A stretch of 24,915 bases of DNA from Gnetum montanum (taxonomy: Eukaryota; Streptophyta; Gnetopsida; Gnetales; Gnetaceae). Shown one piece after another: positions 1 to 10,000 of this stretch. The position numbers and the translations under genes are program-made. Every line of letters begins with the position of its first letter. The stretch's first letter is position 1. The stretch lies in the NCBI GenBank assembly GCA_015680685.1, contig MNCI01024326.1, forward strand, positions 88,354-113,268, read 5' to 3'. The notes under the pieces are model-generated. The model was not told the DNA's origin. It saw only the letters and a list, made by a program, of their open reading frames with translations, and searched no databases.

Positions 1-151
1 TTCTTCCTCTTCATATTGTCCCTCCTTGTGTACCATGCTATCACCCTAGCCAAGGAAGGATAACTCTCAAAAGTTTCATTATAAATTTCAATATGTACAT
101 ATATAAGAGTTACATGATTTAAATGAGTTTTAGTATTTGAAGATTCCTCCT

Positions 152-960
152 TCATAGATCCACATTTTTCTCTAAAGATAACATATCGACTATAATAAAC
201 CTTTTAGTTTCTATTTTATACAACTTATAATCTTTGATACTATGTTCATAGCCAAGAAAAATACATTTGATAGACTTAGAGTCTAATCTATACCTATGAA
301 ATTTTGGAACATGTACATAGGCTTTACAATAAAAAATCCTTAAATAATTTAAATTCATAGATCTACTACTCCAAACCATTTATGCAATTTTTTCATTAAG
401 TGTTGATAACGACATTTTGCTAAGATAACATACAATCATTATAGCTTCACCCCAAAAATGCTTTTCAAGATTAGATTCACTAAGGATACATTTGGCACAC
501 TCCATCAATGTTCAATTGAAGTGTTTGACTACTCCATTTTGTTCAAGAGTCCTTGGAATGGTCTTTTGCCTTTGAATGCCTTGTTCTTTATAGAAAGCAT
601 TAAATTCATTTGAGCAAAACTCACAACCATTGTTAGTTCTTAGAATTTTGATTTTTTTCCTTGAATAATTCTCAACAAGAGCTTTGAATTTTTAAAATTT
701 TTTAAATATTTTAAATTTATGTTTTAATAAATAGATTCAGCTATTTCTAGAATAATCATCAATAAAAGAAGCATAATATATGGCACCTTCAAGAGAATTT
801 ATTTCAATATCTTTAACTAGTTCACATACATCACTATGTATTAATTCTAATATTTGAAGAGATTTATCATTACATTTTTGAAAACTACGATACCTTTGTT
901 TACAATGTAAGCAATGATGGTAGAAATTTAAGGAATCTTTTGAAAACTTAAATTTACCTT
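152..960 (-). pseudogene. copia integrase domain, catalytically dead
   Basis: Integrase inserts retroelement cDNA into host DNA. In minus-strand order I read a relic zinc-binding stretch (HHCLHCKQR, near 920-890), the first core strand (HSDVCELV then FIDDYSR, about 835-745), the second catalytic strand (LRTNNGCEF, about 655-625), the third catalytic strand (PRTLEQNGVVKHFN, about 560-515), and the C-terminal segment (YLRIFYCKAYVHVPKFHR, then SIKCIFLGYEH, about 350-240). Family consensus has LRSDNGGEF and NGVAERMN. Here the second catalytic Asp is Asn and the catalytic Glu is Lys, and an in-frame stop follows the second motif. The longest open piece is 75 codons at 152-379. Clearly a pseudogene. 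Confidence 0.88.
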
Positions 961-1369
961 GCTTGTAGAGTTTCTTAAGTTATTTTTTACTAAGATGTCC
1001 CATTTTTATGCCATAAATCAATACTTAAATTTAAATTAATAACTACAAATGTGCTTAACTTTTGTTTTAATGTCTTAACTTTTAATTTAAACAACTTGCT
1101 TATTTTAATTCTAGAAATCAAAGAAGATGAACCATACATTATTGAACATTTTCCATCTCCAAAGATAATAGTTAGACCTACATCATCCAATTCAGTTATA
1201 GATGAAAAAATTGTACAAGTGTTGGATCATGATGTATATTGAAAATCGATTTAACTACTTCATCATTAAACTGAATCTTTACATTTCCATAACCTACAAG
1301 TTTGCACAAACAATCATTACCTAATCTTATCATTCCAAGATCAAAATATGTATAGTCACTAAACTAATT

Positions 1370-1412
1370 AATATGTGAAGTGTAGTGATGAGATGTACCT
1401 AAGTCCACATAC
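1370..1412 (-). pseudogene. copia aspartic protease relic
   Basis: The minus strand reads YVDLGTSHHYTSHI, which resembles the copia protease active-site region (consensus around VLDSGASHHMT). The catalytic triad D-S/T-G has become D-L-G. It lies between the gag zinc knuckle and the integrase, as expected. Only this short motif is recognisable; the rest of the protease has decayed. Confidence 0.6.
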
Positions 1413-1534
1413 TATGAATATATTCAACATTATCAAAAGAGGACACAACATATAAATCTCAATCTTTAGTAGGAGGGGCTTTATCACTTTTTGATATATT
1501 AAACTCTTTTTCCTTTTTTGAAAGGGCTTTCCAA

Positions 1535-1999
1535 TCTTTCTTTACATAACTAACATTACCACAATTCCAACATTTAGTTGTCCTCTTTACAAATTTTTGA
1601 GGCTTATTCTTAAATTGAGGCCTCTTAACAAAACTTTGGATTTACATCATTTTTTATAGATAAAACATCATTTTAAGGAGTAGAAGTTTTCCTTCTTGCT
1701 TTCTCAAATAACAACTAATCAATAATATTATCAAAAATAAAGTTTGTAGATGTATTATTTACAACCATAACAAATGTCTCCCACGAACCTAGAAGCATGT
1801 TAAGAGATGTGATGCACCAATCTTTCTTATTCATCCTCACCTCAATAGATTGCAACTGATGAACTAGTATACTAAAGGTATTCAAGTGCTTTGCAATAGC
1901 TGTGCCTTCAACCATTTTCCATTCATATAATTTCTTCTTTAAAAATAACTTATTTTTTAAGTATTTTATTTGATATATAGCTTGTAGCTTACTCCACAA
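1535..1999 (-). pseudogene. copia gag with degenerate zinc knuckle
   Basis: Gag forms the capsid-like particle of the element. The 94-codon open piece at 1715-1999 begins MWSKLQAIYQIKYLKNKLF and continues with KMVEGTAIAKHLNTFSILVHQL, which is the plant copia gag (UBN2/retrotran_gag type) signature. After frame breaks a CCHC knuckle follows near 1575-1535, read as CWNCGNVSYVKKDW. The first two Cys are kept, but the His is Tyr and the last Cys is Trp, so zinc binding is lost. Gag lies directly downstream of the LTR and primer site, as expected. Confidence 0.87.
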
Positions 2000-2298
2000 A
2001 TCCTTAATATAAGAAACATTGGAAACATTAAGTAATACAAATTATGATAGATATAAATGAATAATACTTATTGCTTTTAAGTTCAATTTTTCCTATTCTT
2101 CATCAAAAACTTTCTCTAGCTTCATCCTTGAGGTTGCATTGTGCTAATATTTTTCAATCAAAAGAACCTCCATCTTGACATTCCATAGTTCATAGTTAGA
2201 TTTGTTGATTTTTTCAATCTCTATTTTCGTTAAAGAGTTGGTTATCATTCCCCCTACAAATACCTAGAAAAAGAAAAAACTATTTGATGTGTAACTTA

Positions 2299-2310
2299 TC
2301 TCCAATACCA
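2299..2310 (-). other. primer-binding site of the copia element
   Basis: The minus strand reads TGGTATTGGAGA two bases after the LTR end. The usual plant copia site, complementary to the 3' end of initiator Met-tRNA, begins TGGTATCAGAGC; 9 of 12 positions agree. Position and spacing both support the call. Confidence 0.7.
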
Positions 2311-2312
2311 AT

Positions 2313-2703
2313 TGTTATTCCCACTCTATCACACACAATACTAATAAATTTTTAAGAGAAAATGAAGAATAATGCAAAATTTGGCAAGACACAAAATTAC
2401 GTTGGGGAAATCTTCAAGGTGGAAGACCCTAGAATTCCTAGACCATTAGTAGCAACACAACTTTGAAATTGAAGCATAGAGAGAATTAATGAATACAACA
2501 AAGGAGGATTGTAGATGTGGATTGCAACTTATACATTGGTAGTCCATATTTCAAATATGCTTCCTAAGAGATCCTTATATATTGCTTGGGTTATAAAAAT
2601 AAACCCAAAAATAAAGGAAATAAGGTCATTTATTTTTAGTACAAGATTATTATAGGATCAAATTTAAAATATAGAAATAAGAATTAGATAAGAAAAAATA
2701 ACA
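2313..2703 (-). repeat. 5' LTR of the copia element (391 bp)
   Basis: The + strand starts TGTTATT at 2313 and ends AATAACA at 2703, a perfect 7-bp terminal inverted repeat with the standard TG...CA ends. On the minus strand a TATA box (TATATAAGG, 2581-2573) lies about 120 bp into the LTR, giving a normal U3/R layout, and the primer-binding site follows directly. The partner LTR is outside the window, so identity between LTRs and the target-site duplication (the base string taacg next to 2703) cannot be tested. Confidence 0.75.
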
Positions 2704-2985
2704 TAACGATGCTAGGGAATATCGGTGGTGGAGAAAATCAAAGTAGGTTTACCTTTATCCACCTTACACCTTTTGCATTTTTGAATTTCATTCCTTGTGT
2801 ATTGGAATACAAAGACAAACATAAAGGCTTGAAACAAATATGATTGTGTTATACATGGAATATTATTTAGCATTACTTACATGCTTTTTTGGAGTGTTAT
2901 AGATATAATATTATTTAGCCTTGGTAATAATCTTTCCTTGAGCATTATGTATAGAATATTGCTTAACATTAACAATTTATGATTG
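2704..2985. other. unassigned AT-rich gap with a degenerate triplicated motif
   Basis: No gene is visible. Three related stretches, each around a core like aatattatttagcatta, occur near 2860, 2908 and 2952, about 45-50 bp apart. Confidence 0.35.
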
Positions 2986-2989
2986 GTAG

Positions 2990-3543
2990 TTGGCCTCTCA
3001 GCCAAAACGATATGAAAACTAAAGCATGATAGAGAAAATGGTGGGAAGGTAGTTGTGTACTTTGTGATAGAGGAATCTTGTTAAGTTGAAAGGTAATTTC
3101 TACAAAACTGCTATAAAACATATGATCCTCTATGGTGTGAAATGTTGGAGTACCAAAAAATTATCAAGAGTATTTCATGACTATGGTGGAAATGCGTACA
3201 CTGATGAATGCTAGTTATGACTAAGAAAGATCAAATTAACAACTCTCTTATTAGGAGAAGTTTGGGAGTACCTCCTATAGATAAAAAGATTAAGGAAAGT
3301 CATCTTAGATGGTTTGATCATGTGTTAAGAAGATTAGAGAATGATCTTGTAAGAAGAGATTGCTTTATTAATGTTGGGAAAAACAAATAAAGAGGCAGAC
3401 CAAAACATACTTGGTTTACTTACATAGAGAAAGACATCCAAGATATAGATATTAATACTTATTTAACTCTTAATAGAAGCAAATATTATACAAGAACTCA
3501 TATTAAGATAAGTTTGGATGATAATGATGATTTATACAAATGA
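2990..3543 (+). pseudogene. RTE-type LINE, C-terminal end of the polyprotein
   Basis: Non-LTR retrotransposon protein tail. In order I read KWWEGSCVLCDRGI (family: KWRRASGVLCDRKI, about 3035), then LKGNFYKTAIKHMILYGVKCWSTK in pieces (family: LKGKFYRTAIRPAMLYGAECW, 3085-3160), then SLIRRSLGVPPIDKKIKESH and LRWFDHVLRRLENDLVRRD (3247-3360), then RGRPKHTWFTYIEKDIQD (3390-3445) and a Leu/Asn/Arg stretch like the family's ALDRAEWRSRI ending. A stop follows at 3541-3543, after a GAT-rich tail of the kind that ends some RTE elements. Frameshifts and stops break the frame; the longest open piece is 60 codons. Nothing from the RT palm is present on this strand. Confidence 0.85.
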
Positions 3544-4870
3544 CTCCAAGTATTTCAATTGCTTACGTTATGTTAATTTTAATCTTCATAGCTTCATTAC
3601 TCTCATTTGTACTAAAGTTATACTCAATGTAATTTATTTTATTTCTACTAATCCTTGATCTTTATGATTTTAAGGTTCTTCTCTAACTCTTTAATTTTAT
3701 AGAAAAGTATTTCTTACATTGATTCACTAATATAATATTATTTGAAAAATATATTTATTTAAATATCTCATCCATAATAATTACAAATAAATAAGGTATT
3801 AATGTAAACATTGAGTGGAGGCCTACCTCATAAGAAAGTTAATAATTTCTTTATAGACTATGAAACTCTAGTTGTGGCTTCATCATACATGTCAAGTAGC
3901 ATTGATATATTTGATTAGGATATCTTTCATCTTTAAAGTTCACTAAATAATCTCTTAAGTTATTCTATTAAAAGCATTTTCGAAATCAATGAAAATCATA
4001 TAGAAATTTTTTATTTTATATCTAAATTTCTTCATTAGTTATCTTAATAAGAAAAAGAGTTCCATGGTTGATCTTTCTAGCATAAAACCAAATCAATTCC
4101 AAAAAATTTTTGATTCTTGTCTTATATGTTATTCCATTAGTTCTTCTTATAACTTAATGATGTGATTAACATGCTTAATTTTTCTATAGTTTCTATAAAA
4201 TTGAATGTGTTCCATATTTTTGTAGATAGGTTTAATTATCAACCATTGATCCCTTTAACCCCATAGACATCCAAACCTCTATGAAAATACTATCCCAATT
4301 AATTTACTATTCTTTACCCTCATTAAAAATTCATTTATTTTAAAGGTAAAGATATAGGTTTTCATTTCCACATTCAATTCTTAAAAAGAAAATTTTCATC
4401 CCTCAAAATTCTTCATTAAGTAACCTCTAAAAGTATATCCTTGGTTCCTCAAAATCTCCTTGTTCATACTTGAAATTCTTTAATTTTTTATTATCCAATA
4501 AATTCAGAGGGTTTATAGATGTAATAAAATTTTGGTTTTCGTTTTAGTATAATTACAATAATCAATAATTTTTCTCTTTTTATTTTTAGTTTTAACCAAT
4601 TTGCAGATAGATTTGTTAAACTTCTTAGTTCTTAACATTTTATAAAAGTTATGAAAAATGTTATGCTTACCTCTACCCACTATTATTTTGAATACATTCC
4701 TTACTACTTTATATCTCTTAAAGTCTCTTTGTTACCACTTAATCACTTCTCTAATTTGTTCTCACATTTTCTTCTTCACAAGCTTATTTCCTTTAGATTA
4801 TGTAGGAATGTTCTTTCATATTCTCCCTCGAAGCAACTTTCTATTTAAGTCTAAATATCATTTGTGCAAA
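3541..4870 (-). pseudogene. RTE-type LINE, linker and reverse-transcriptase domain
   Basis: Read from 4870 down: a charged linker (about 4870-4640), FIEVWMSMG (family IPVEVWK, near 4290), LIIKPIYKNMEHIQFYRNYR (family LVPIYKNKGDIQNCTNYRG, 4245-4190), LERSTMELFFL (family MPGRSTMEAIFLLR, near 4080), FIDFE (family FIDLEKAYDR, near 3980), VGLH (family GLHQGSALSPYLF) followed by a Pro-Tyr-Leu-Phe and MDE block near 3770, then FSNNIILVN at about 3748-3722. The last is the FADD active-site box, so both catalytic Asp are Asn. RISRNKINYIEYNFS (family RISRTKTEYMECKFS) follows, ending at ILGVI near 3541. Many frameshifts and stops are present. Confidence 0.87.
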
Positions 4871-5268
4871 GATGAATGCCAAGAGGACTAATATTGGAGC
4901 TATTACCAAATACAATACTATAAAATAACATTATATCTATTACCAAATATAATGCTATTAGATCTAAAGTTCTATCAAATTTATCAAATAGCTAAATTCA
5001 TTATTAATGTTAATTTACAATATTAATAATCTCAAATATAAATAATTAAGCTATCATATAAGTTTTTAACTATAATACTATTTATTTAGAACTATTACCT
5101 ATCAATACTAGCTATGGATTATCTAAAAATATGCTTGAAAATTCTACTTACTTTAACCTTTCCTTCTCTCTTTATTTTATTTCTTTTAATTTAGGTTTTA
5201 TCTAAAACCAGTTGTTATATCTTTAAAACTAGTTTTTTCCTTTTCCATACAACTAGTTATTTTTATTG
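4871..5268. other. AT-rich stretch without a recognised feature
   Basis: Very AT-rich low-complexity sequence with recurring words such as attaccaaatacaatactat (4905-4960). It may be decayed upstream sequence of the neighbouring LINE, but I cannot support any domain. Confidence 0.3.
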
Positions 5269-5655
5269 TTTTTTTTTTTCCAGAAAAGATCGAGAGAAAA
5301 AATATATTCCAGAAAATGAAGGAGCTACACAGGCGCGTAGCGCGGAGCCCCCCACCCCCGCCGCCGCAGGCATCCCCGCAGGCAGGTTGTGGGCGGGTCC
5401 TTCTCAGGGGGCGGCCTCGGCAGGTTCTGATCCTGGCCAACATTAGGGAGCGTGCTGGACAGCCGTATGCGAACCTGCCACGGGGGAATGGGAGCGCCGC
5501 TGAGGGACGCCCCAATCGCGGCCGCGACCGACGCAGCCGTAATATGGTTCTGCCTCCCACTAAACACGGCAGTCTCTTCGCGCTGATTAGTGGAGGGGCG
5601 GGTGCCAAGCTCAGGGTCGGCGACACTTCTGGGCAGGTCTACTATGTTTTAAGTA
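5269..5655 (-). mobile_element. L1-type LINE, truncated 3' end (GC-rich)
   Basis: A GC-rich island in AT-rich DNA. A run of 11 T at 5269-5279 is the poly(A) tail read on the minus strand. Just upstream (minus sense) is an AT-rich terminal block containing AATATATT, CTCGATCTTTTC and the A tail, preceded by GC-rich 3' UTR. The same terminal block occurs at 13860-13905, next to recognisable LINE ORF2 sequence, which is why I assign it. No coding domain is legible here: the open frames in both strands reflect GC-rich, stop-poor sequence. The 5' end is truncated near 5655, where GC content drops. I could not find a convincing target-site duplication. Confidence 0.6.
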
Positions 5656-7364
5656 GCCATGAACTGCAATACTACTTATTCTCTCTCTAATTCGTGAGAA
5701 ATTAATTGAAACTAAAGATCAATATGGTATATTTTGAAAGGTCTTGCAAACAATTAATATGTAATCTATTGATGCAAAATTTTGATATTAGTAGAGATAA
5801 TATACCATAATTCACTAATTATGTACTTAGTTGTTAACAAATCTTTTTTTTCGCTTGAGTCTATCTTATTTTAGTATTTCATATAGATTCATTTGCAAAT
5901 ATGTTAAATTGGTATCATTGTTAATTATTATTTTATTTTTAAATAGTAAATATGAAGTAGAAATAAGATCACATAAGTTTCGTATTAAAATTCAGGACTA
6001 ATATGTAGATATAATGATTATGTATACTTCAAGCTTTAAAATATGAGTAATATAAAATATTAGGTGTTGTGGAAAAATCAGTCCTTAGCAAGCAAACCAC
6101 AATAAAAGATGAATTATTTACACTACCTATCATTATTTTAGGTCATTATACTCAAATTTTGTATATTTATTAAACTTAGATTTTATTACTATTAATGTAT
6201 TATATATGACCTAATTTTTTGGATGGATCCATTTAGTCTAGATGTAATTAAATTTATTTTCAATTTCAATGTGTTTTTAGAAAATGTGATAATTAGTAAG
6301 TTGTGACATTTACTTTAACTATCATGAAGGCTAATTTAATACATGGCAACTACCTTATCACATATACAATAAAAAATATTCAAATATCTATAACGTATTT
6401 TTTAAAAACCCTTGATAACTAAATTTGAAGAAGGCAATTTTACCTTTGTCTTTTAAGTTGTGTTTGCCTTGTTTCACTCTCATATTTTAGTTAAGTTCTC
6501 TAGAAATGTTTTCCCCCTTTAAATTATTGCATTTATCTTTTCATATTTTTATTTTCCTAAATGTGGGTCTTTGAATTATGTCAAGTTCCATTTATCTAGA
6601 TTTTCATTCTCTACATCTCCAACTATTCAACTATTCAGAATATTTCCCCTTAGGTTTGCTTCGTATGGGTTTCTAAAATTTCTATTTACAAAGTGAATAG
6701 TTTCTTTGTTATACTTCCATTCTTGTCTCAATAGATAACTTGGCTAATATTTTTCCCTCCATAAGGTTTCTATATGTGAGAAAATTACTTGTAACTATGC
6801 TACCATACCTTACACTTTGGCCACTCCTTCATTGTAGTTATGCTAAAATGGCTTCCATCCTCTTTTTTTCTCCACTTCTAACTAGCATAGCTTTAAATTA
6901 TAAGGTAATGGTTATAGATCATGCTCACATGCATTAGAAGTTTTACCATAGTATTATGGGTAATTTTTTTAATTTAATAAGGATATTATTTGGACTCTAA
7001 TGTAAAAAAAGGCTCATTATTCTACCAAGTAACTTGTAGAAGGGTTGGTAGATGAGTGAAAGCCTAACCTTATTAAATAAACTCAAATCCAAGTCTTCCA
7101 AGTTGAGAAATAAGTACATTACCATTACTCCAAATAATGATCCTTATATGGAATCCAGTTCTTGAAATTTTAAATTATTATGAAGCAAAAGTAACCAATA
7201 AAATTATAATTGATGTGAAAACTCTATAGTATATCAATTAATAAGTTACAAATTAAAATTTACATAAAGTATTAATGTAGTAGTAAGTGTTTTAGCATGA
7301 AAACATCATATCATATATTTGATTCGTATATATCAAATAGAATTTGTAAAAGTAATTCAGTTCA
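5656..7364. other. AT-rich region without recognised gene
   Basis: Short open frames occur by chance only. The stretch 6420-6900 has a more mixed base composition and on the minus strand yields broken coding-like text (for example GKILAKLSIETRMEV near 6760-6715), which could be an old transposon relic, but I recognise no domain. Confidence 0.3.
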
Positions 7365-8060
7365 GTTTAAAAGAAAATGTTTATTTTTTTCTTTTTATAA
7401 AATAAAAACAAAGGGTCTCTGTAAGTAAAAGTTCATTTGAGTTTCAATGAAAATGTTTTTGTTTTTAAGGTAAAACGTAAGGGTTAGCAAAAGGAATTCT
7501 GGAAATATTATGTCCTAAATTTATCAGTGATAATAGAAAGCAAGGGTGTGAAAAGAGTTGGAATTTTGAAACTGCTTTGTCCCTGGACACCAAAGTAAAA
7601 ATGTTTTTGTCCTTTATTTAAATGATAAAAGAGAAATGGAACATTTCAACATGCTTAATATCTGGCTTCACTAAAAGGAGGATTTGTACACAGAATTCGA
7701 ATTCTTAAACTGCTTTGTATTAGATCCAACAAGGTCTCAAGTAACCTATGCAAAAATGTTTTTTGAGATAAAAGGACCATGAACATATTGAAATGCTGAA
7801 CATTTAACAGGGTTTAAATAGGGAATTTTAAAACTGCTTTGTTTTAGACCTAATAAAAGTGAAATATCAGTTTAGTTTCAAAGACAATGTTTTTTGTTAT
7901 TTAAGATAAATTTTGTTATTTAAGATAAAAAAACCATTAAACATGTTAACCGCTTAATGTCTTGACAGAAAAGGTACAGGCTTCCTGTTTCTTTGTTTTT
8001 CAATAAAAGAAAAAAAAGACACGTTGACACGCTTAGTATCTGTCTTAACAGAAAAGGCCC
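7365..8060. repeat. degenerate tandem repeat, about 130-155 bp period
   Basis: Several ordered sub-motifs recur. The word aaaatgttttt starts at about 7375, 7451, 7600, 7755 and 7886. The word aaactgctttgt recurs at about 7569, 7708 and 7831. A block like acatgttnaatgcttaatgtct followed by acagaaaagg recurs near 7640, 7785, 7938 and 8022. The order of the blocks is kept from unit to unit, so this is a true tandem array with diverged units rather than chance AT-rich similarity. Units differ in length through indels. No coding frame runs through it. It may be part of an old LTR or an isolated minisatellite. Confidence 0.65.
7892..7929. repeat. perfect 19-bp tandem duplication
   Basis: The 19-base unit ttttgttatttaagataaa occurs twice head to tail with no mismatch, inside the larger degenerate array. 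The perfect identity means it is a recent slippage event compared with the surrounding array. Confidence 0.9.
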
Positions 8061-8639
8061 GAGTTTTTGTTTACCAATATTAAAGAACCTTAGTTTGTTA
8101 TATGGTTATTTTTACAGTTAAAAATACAATCATAAATTAGTTTATAATAAAATATTTTTTTTTTACTTTTATTATAGATTATAGCTGGTTACTTTCAGTT
8201 CAAACCTGGTCAGTTTTAGTTTATAAAATTGAACTCAAATAGTGGTCAATGTGGTATGTAACCTTAGTTTAAGAAAATATAGTTAGCTACCTGAAATGTT
8301 TTTTAACCATCACAAGCTGGATATTTATTTGCAATTTCTCTGTATTATCTTCGATCATTTTTTTCATTTCTGATGTTATCATCAACTCTAATGAAGGCTG
8401 CTTTCTTCAAAGGAAGATTAACTCAGGTACAACGCTCTCTTTTTTAAAGCTTTTATTTAGTCCTTCAAACATAAATTTTTTAAAACACTCAAATCTTTAT
8501 TGCCTATTGTTTTGAATAAGCATGTAAAACCCAAAAATGTACAAAAATAAGGTAAAATTTCAGCATTCTCTCCAGATTACAAAGTATGCAAGTATGTCTC
8601 AATTTGGTTGGAGTATCCAATTTTTTTACGTGAAATCTA
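8061..8639. other. AT-rich spacer without recognised gene
   Basis: No feature can be assigned. A short open stretch at about 8391-8435 starts with ATG and ends in CAG before GTACAA, like a plant exon-donor boundary, but nothing downstream supports a gene. Confidence 0.3.
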
Positions 8640-10000
8640 CTATACTGGTCAGGAAAGCATTGAGCCCCGGAATCTGTTAGAAGGAAGCCATTACCGAAAC
8701 CTGACGGTAATGAAATTATTCCGAGTATCAGTAATTACACAACCATGAATTTACCAACAACTGCAACCACTCCAACCACTCGAAAGGAAAAAAATCGTCG
8801 CTGTTTTAGACATCCATGAAACATATTCAACGTTTCAAGGAGAAACTGAAACCAATCGTAACCTGCAACCGGAAACACATTACAACCCATTTCAGAGCCT
8901 CATATCATGAACATGCTCGGCAACGTACCAAATATTTTCAGGAGCGAACAACAGACAGACCCACAGGCTTGGCGAATAACAGGCTTTTACAACCCTTAAC
9001 AAACACAAAGCAAAGCAAATCGAATAAAAGCCATCATTAAAAAAAGCGACTGATTACCTGAGACTGAGAGAACAATGCATGCAAACGCAGGGAAACACGT
9101 GATAAAAGAGCATGGCTAAAAAGCATGCCAAAGGGTAAAACCCAAAACTATCTTAGAAGCCTTCTAGAAAACAAACGGTGATCAACAGCAGCAAATCGTA
9201 GTTTCAAGCTTTCAGGTCCATCGTCGATGAGTGAAAGAAGCCTTCTCAACTGGCTCTATAAATAAGAGAGCTGAGAAGAAGGGACAGAGGGGGATTGCAG
9301 TCACTGCATTATCGTCTACGCCAAAAATATGCATCCATCTGTAAGAGATTATCATAATGATGATGATCATAATGGTATATCATGATGTGGCTTTGCAGCG
9401 CTGTCACGTTGGCTGCTTGCGCTTTAAAGGGGTGACAATGCAAAGTGCTTCGTACATTTGACGCTTTTTCTTCCCTCTGCAAAATAAGGCGACCTTGTTA
9501 CGGTATCTCACAGAATTTCAACAATTTCTGCTCCTCTACTCTGCGCGCAATATGCAGCAAAACTATTATGAAAGTGAAGACTAAATCTCAGCTCGGGCTA
9601 GATACCAATTTGATTGGTGGTAGTGGTGACGGGCTGCTGGTGCAAGTCACATTATTTCAATTTGGATCTGACTTTGTTGTGATCCTTGGTATACATGCAT
9701 ATTGACGTTGATGTAACGTTCTCTCAAATGTGGATTGGGAAAATCAAATCCGATCCAGGAAATTCACGTATCCACACGGTATAGCTTTAGTTGTTCTAAC
9801 ATGTTTGATTTGTTGGTTTTTTGTCGCGTTATTACCTGCCAGGGATTCTGAATCTGGCCAAATATTGACGATGCGGATTAGCAGCCGGCATAGTTTGAAA
9901 AATCAGATCAAATCAGTAAATTGGTAACCTTTTTATAAATTGGATCCGGAAGATTCAAATAAATGGGTGTAAAAATCTGATTAAAATCGTCACTGTTTAC
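8640..10000. other. CpG-retaining, higher-complexity region
   Basis: Unlike its surroundings this stretch has balanced composition, many CG dinucleotides and few homopolymer runs, and it matches no retrotransposon motif that I know. It contains the TATA-type promoter candidate at 9076-9268. The longest open frames are 65-86 codons. The one at 9445-9705 starts with GTG rather than ATG, and none has a recognisable domain, so I do not call a protein gene. It could hold a non-coding transcript, a 5' UTR with later exons, or single-copy intergenic DNA. Confidence 0.45.
9076..9268 (+). promoter_or_regulatory. candidate RNA polymerase II core promoter
   Basis: A strong plant-type TATA box (TATAAATA) lies at 9257-9264, preceded by a palindromic RY-like element (TGCATGCA, 9076-9083) and a G-box (CACGTG, 9096-9101). 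A start site would be expected about 30 bp downstream, near 9290. The extended word TATAAATAAGAG also occurs in the LTRs at 21658-21670 and 23411-23423, so the box could instead mark an unrecognised solo LTR. Confidence 0.4.

Larger units (their letters stand above)
1..2703 (-). mobile_element. Ty1/copia retrotransposon, 5' part, decayed
   Basis: Read on the minus strand the order is LTR (2703-2313), primer-binding site (2310-2299), gag (about 1999-1535), protease relic (about 1410-1370) and integrase (about 960-152), which is the Ty1/copia order. The reverse transcriptase, RNase H and second LTR would lie beyond the left edge. All coding parts carry stops and frameshifts, so the copy is dead. 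The LTR ends and primer site are still legible, so it is not among the oldest relics here. The gag and integrase wording resembles the Tnt1/Tork-like branch of plant copia elements; the lineage call is inference. Confidence 0.88.

Noticed and set aside
3010-4870. Twin-priming 5' inversion as the cause of the split LINE
   Set aside because: Twin priming puts the inverted 5' piece before the sense 3' piece; here the sense C-terminal piece comes first and its tail abuts the inverted RT piece.
5198-5690. Overlapping long ORFs of 142, 124 and 80 codons on both strands
   Set aside because: They arise from GC-rich, stop-poor LINE 3' UTR sequence; none has a recognisable domain and the poly(A) tail end fixes the region as a LINE fragment.
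8391-8435. Exon-like ATG...CAG followed by GTACAA
   Set aside because: Only about 15 codons, with no acceptor or following exon that I can support.
9445-9705. 86-codon + strand ORF downstream of the TATA box
   Set aside because: It begins with GTG, several ATGs lie upstream in other frames, and no domain is visible.
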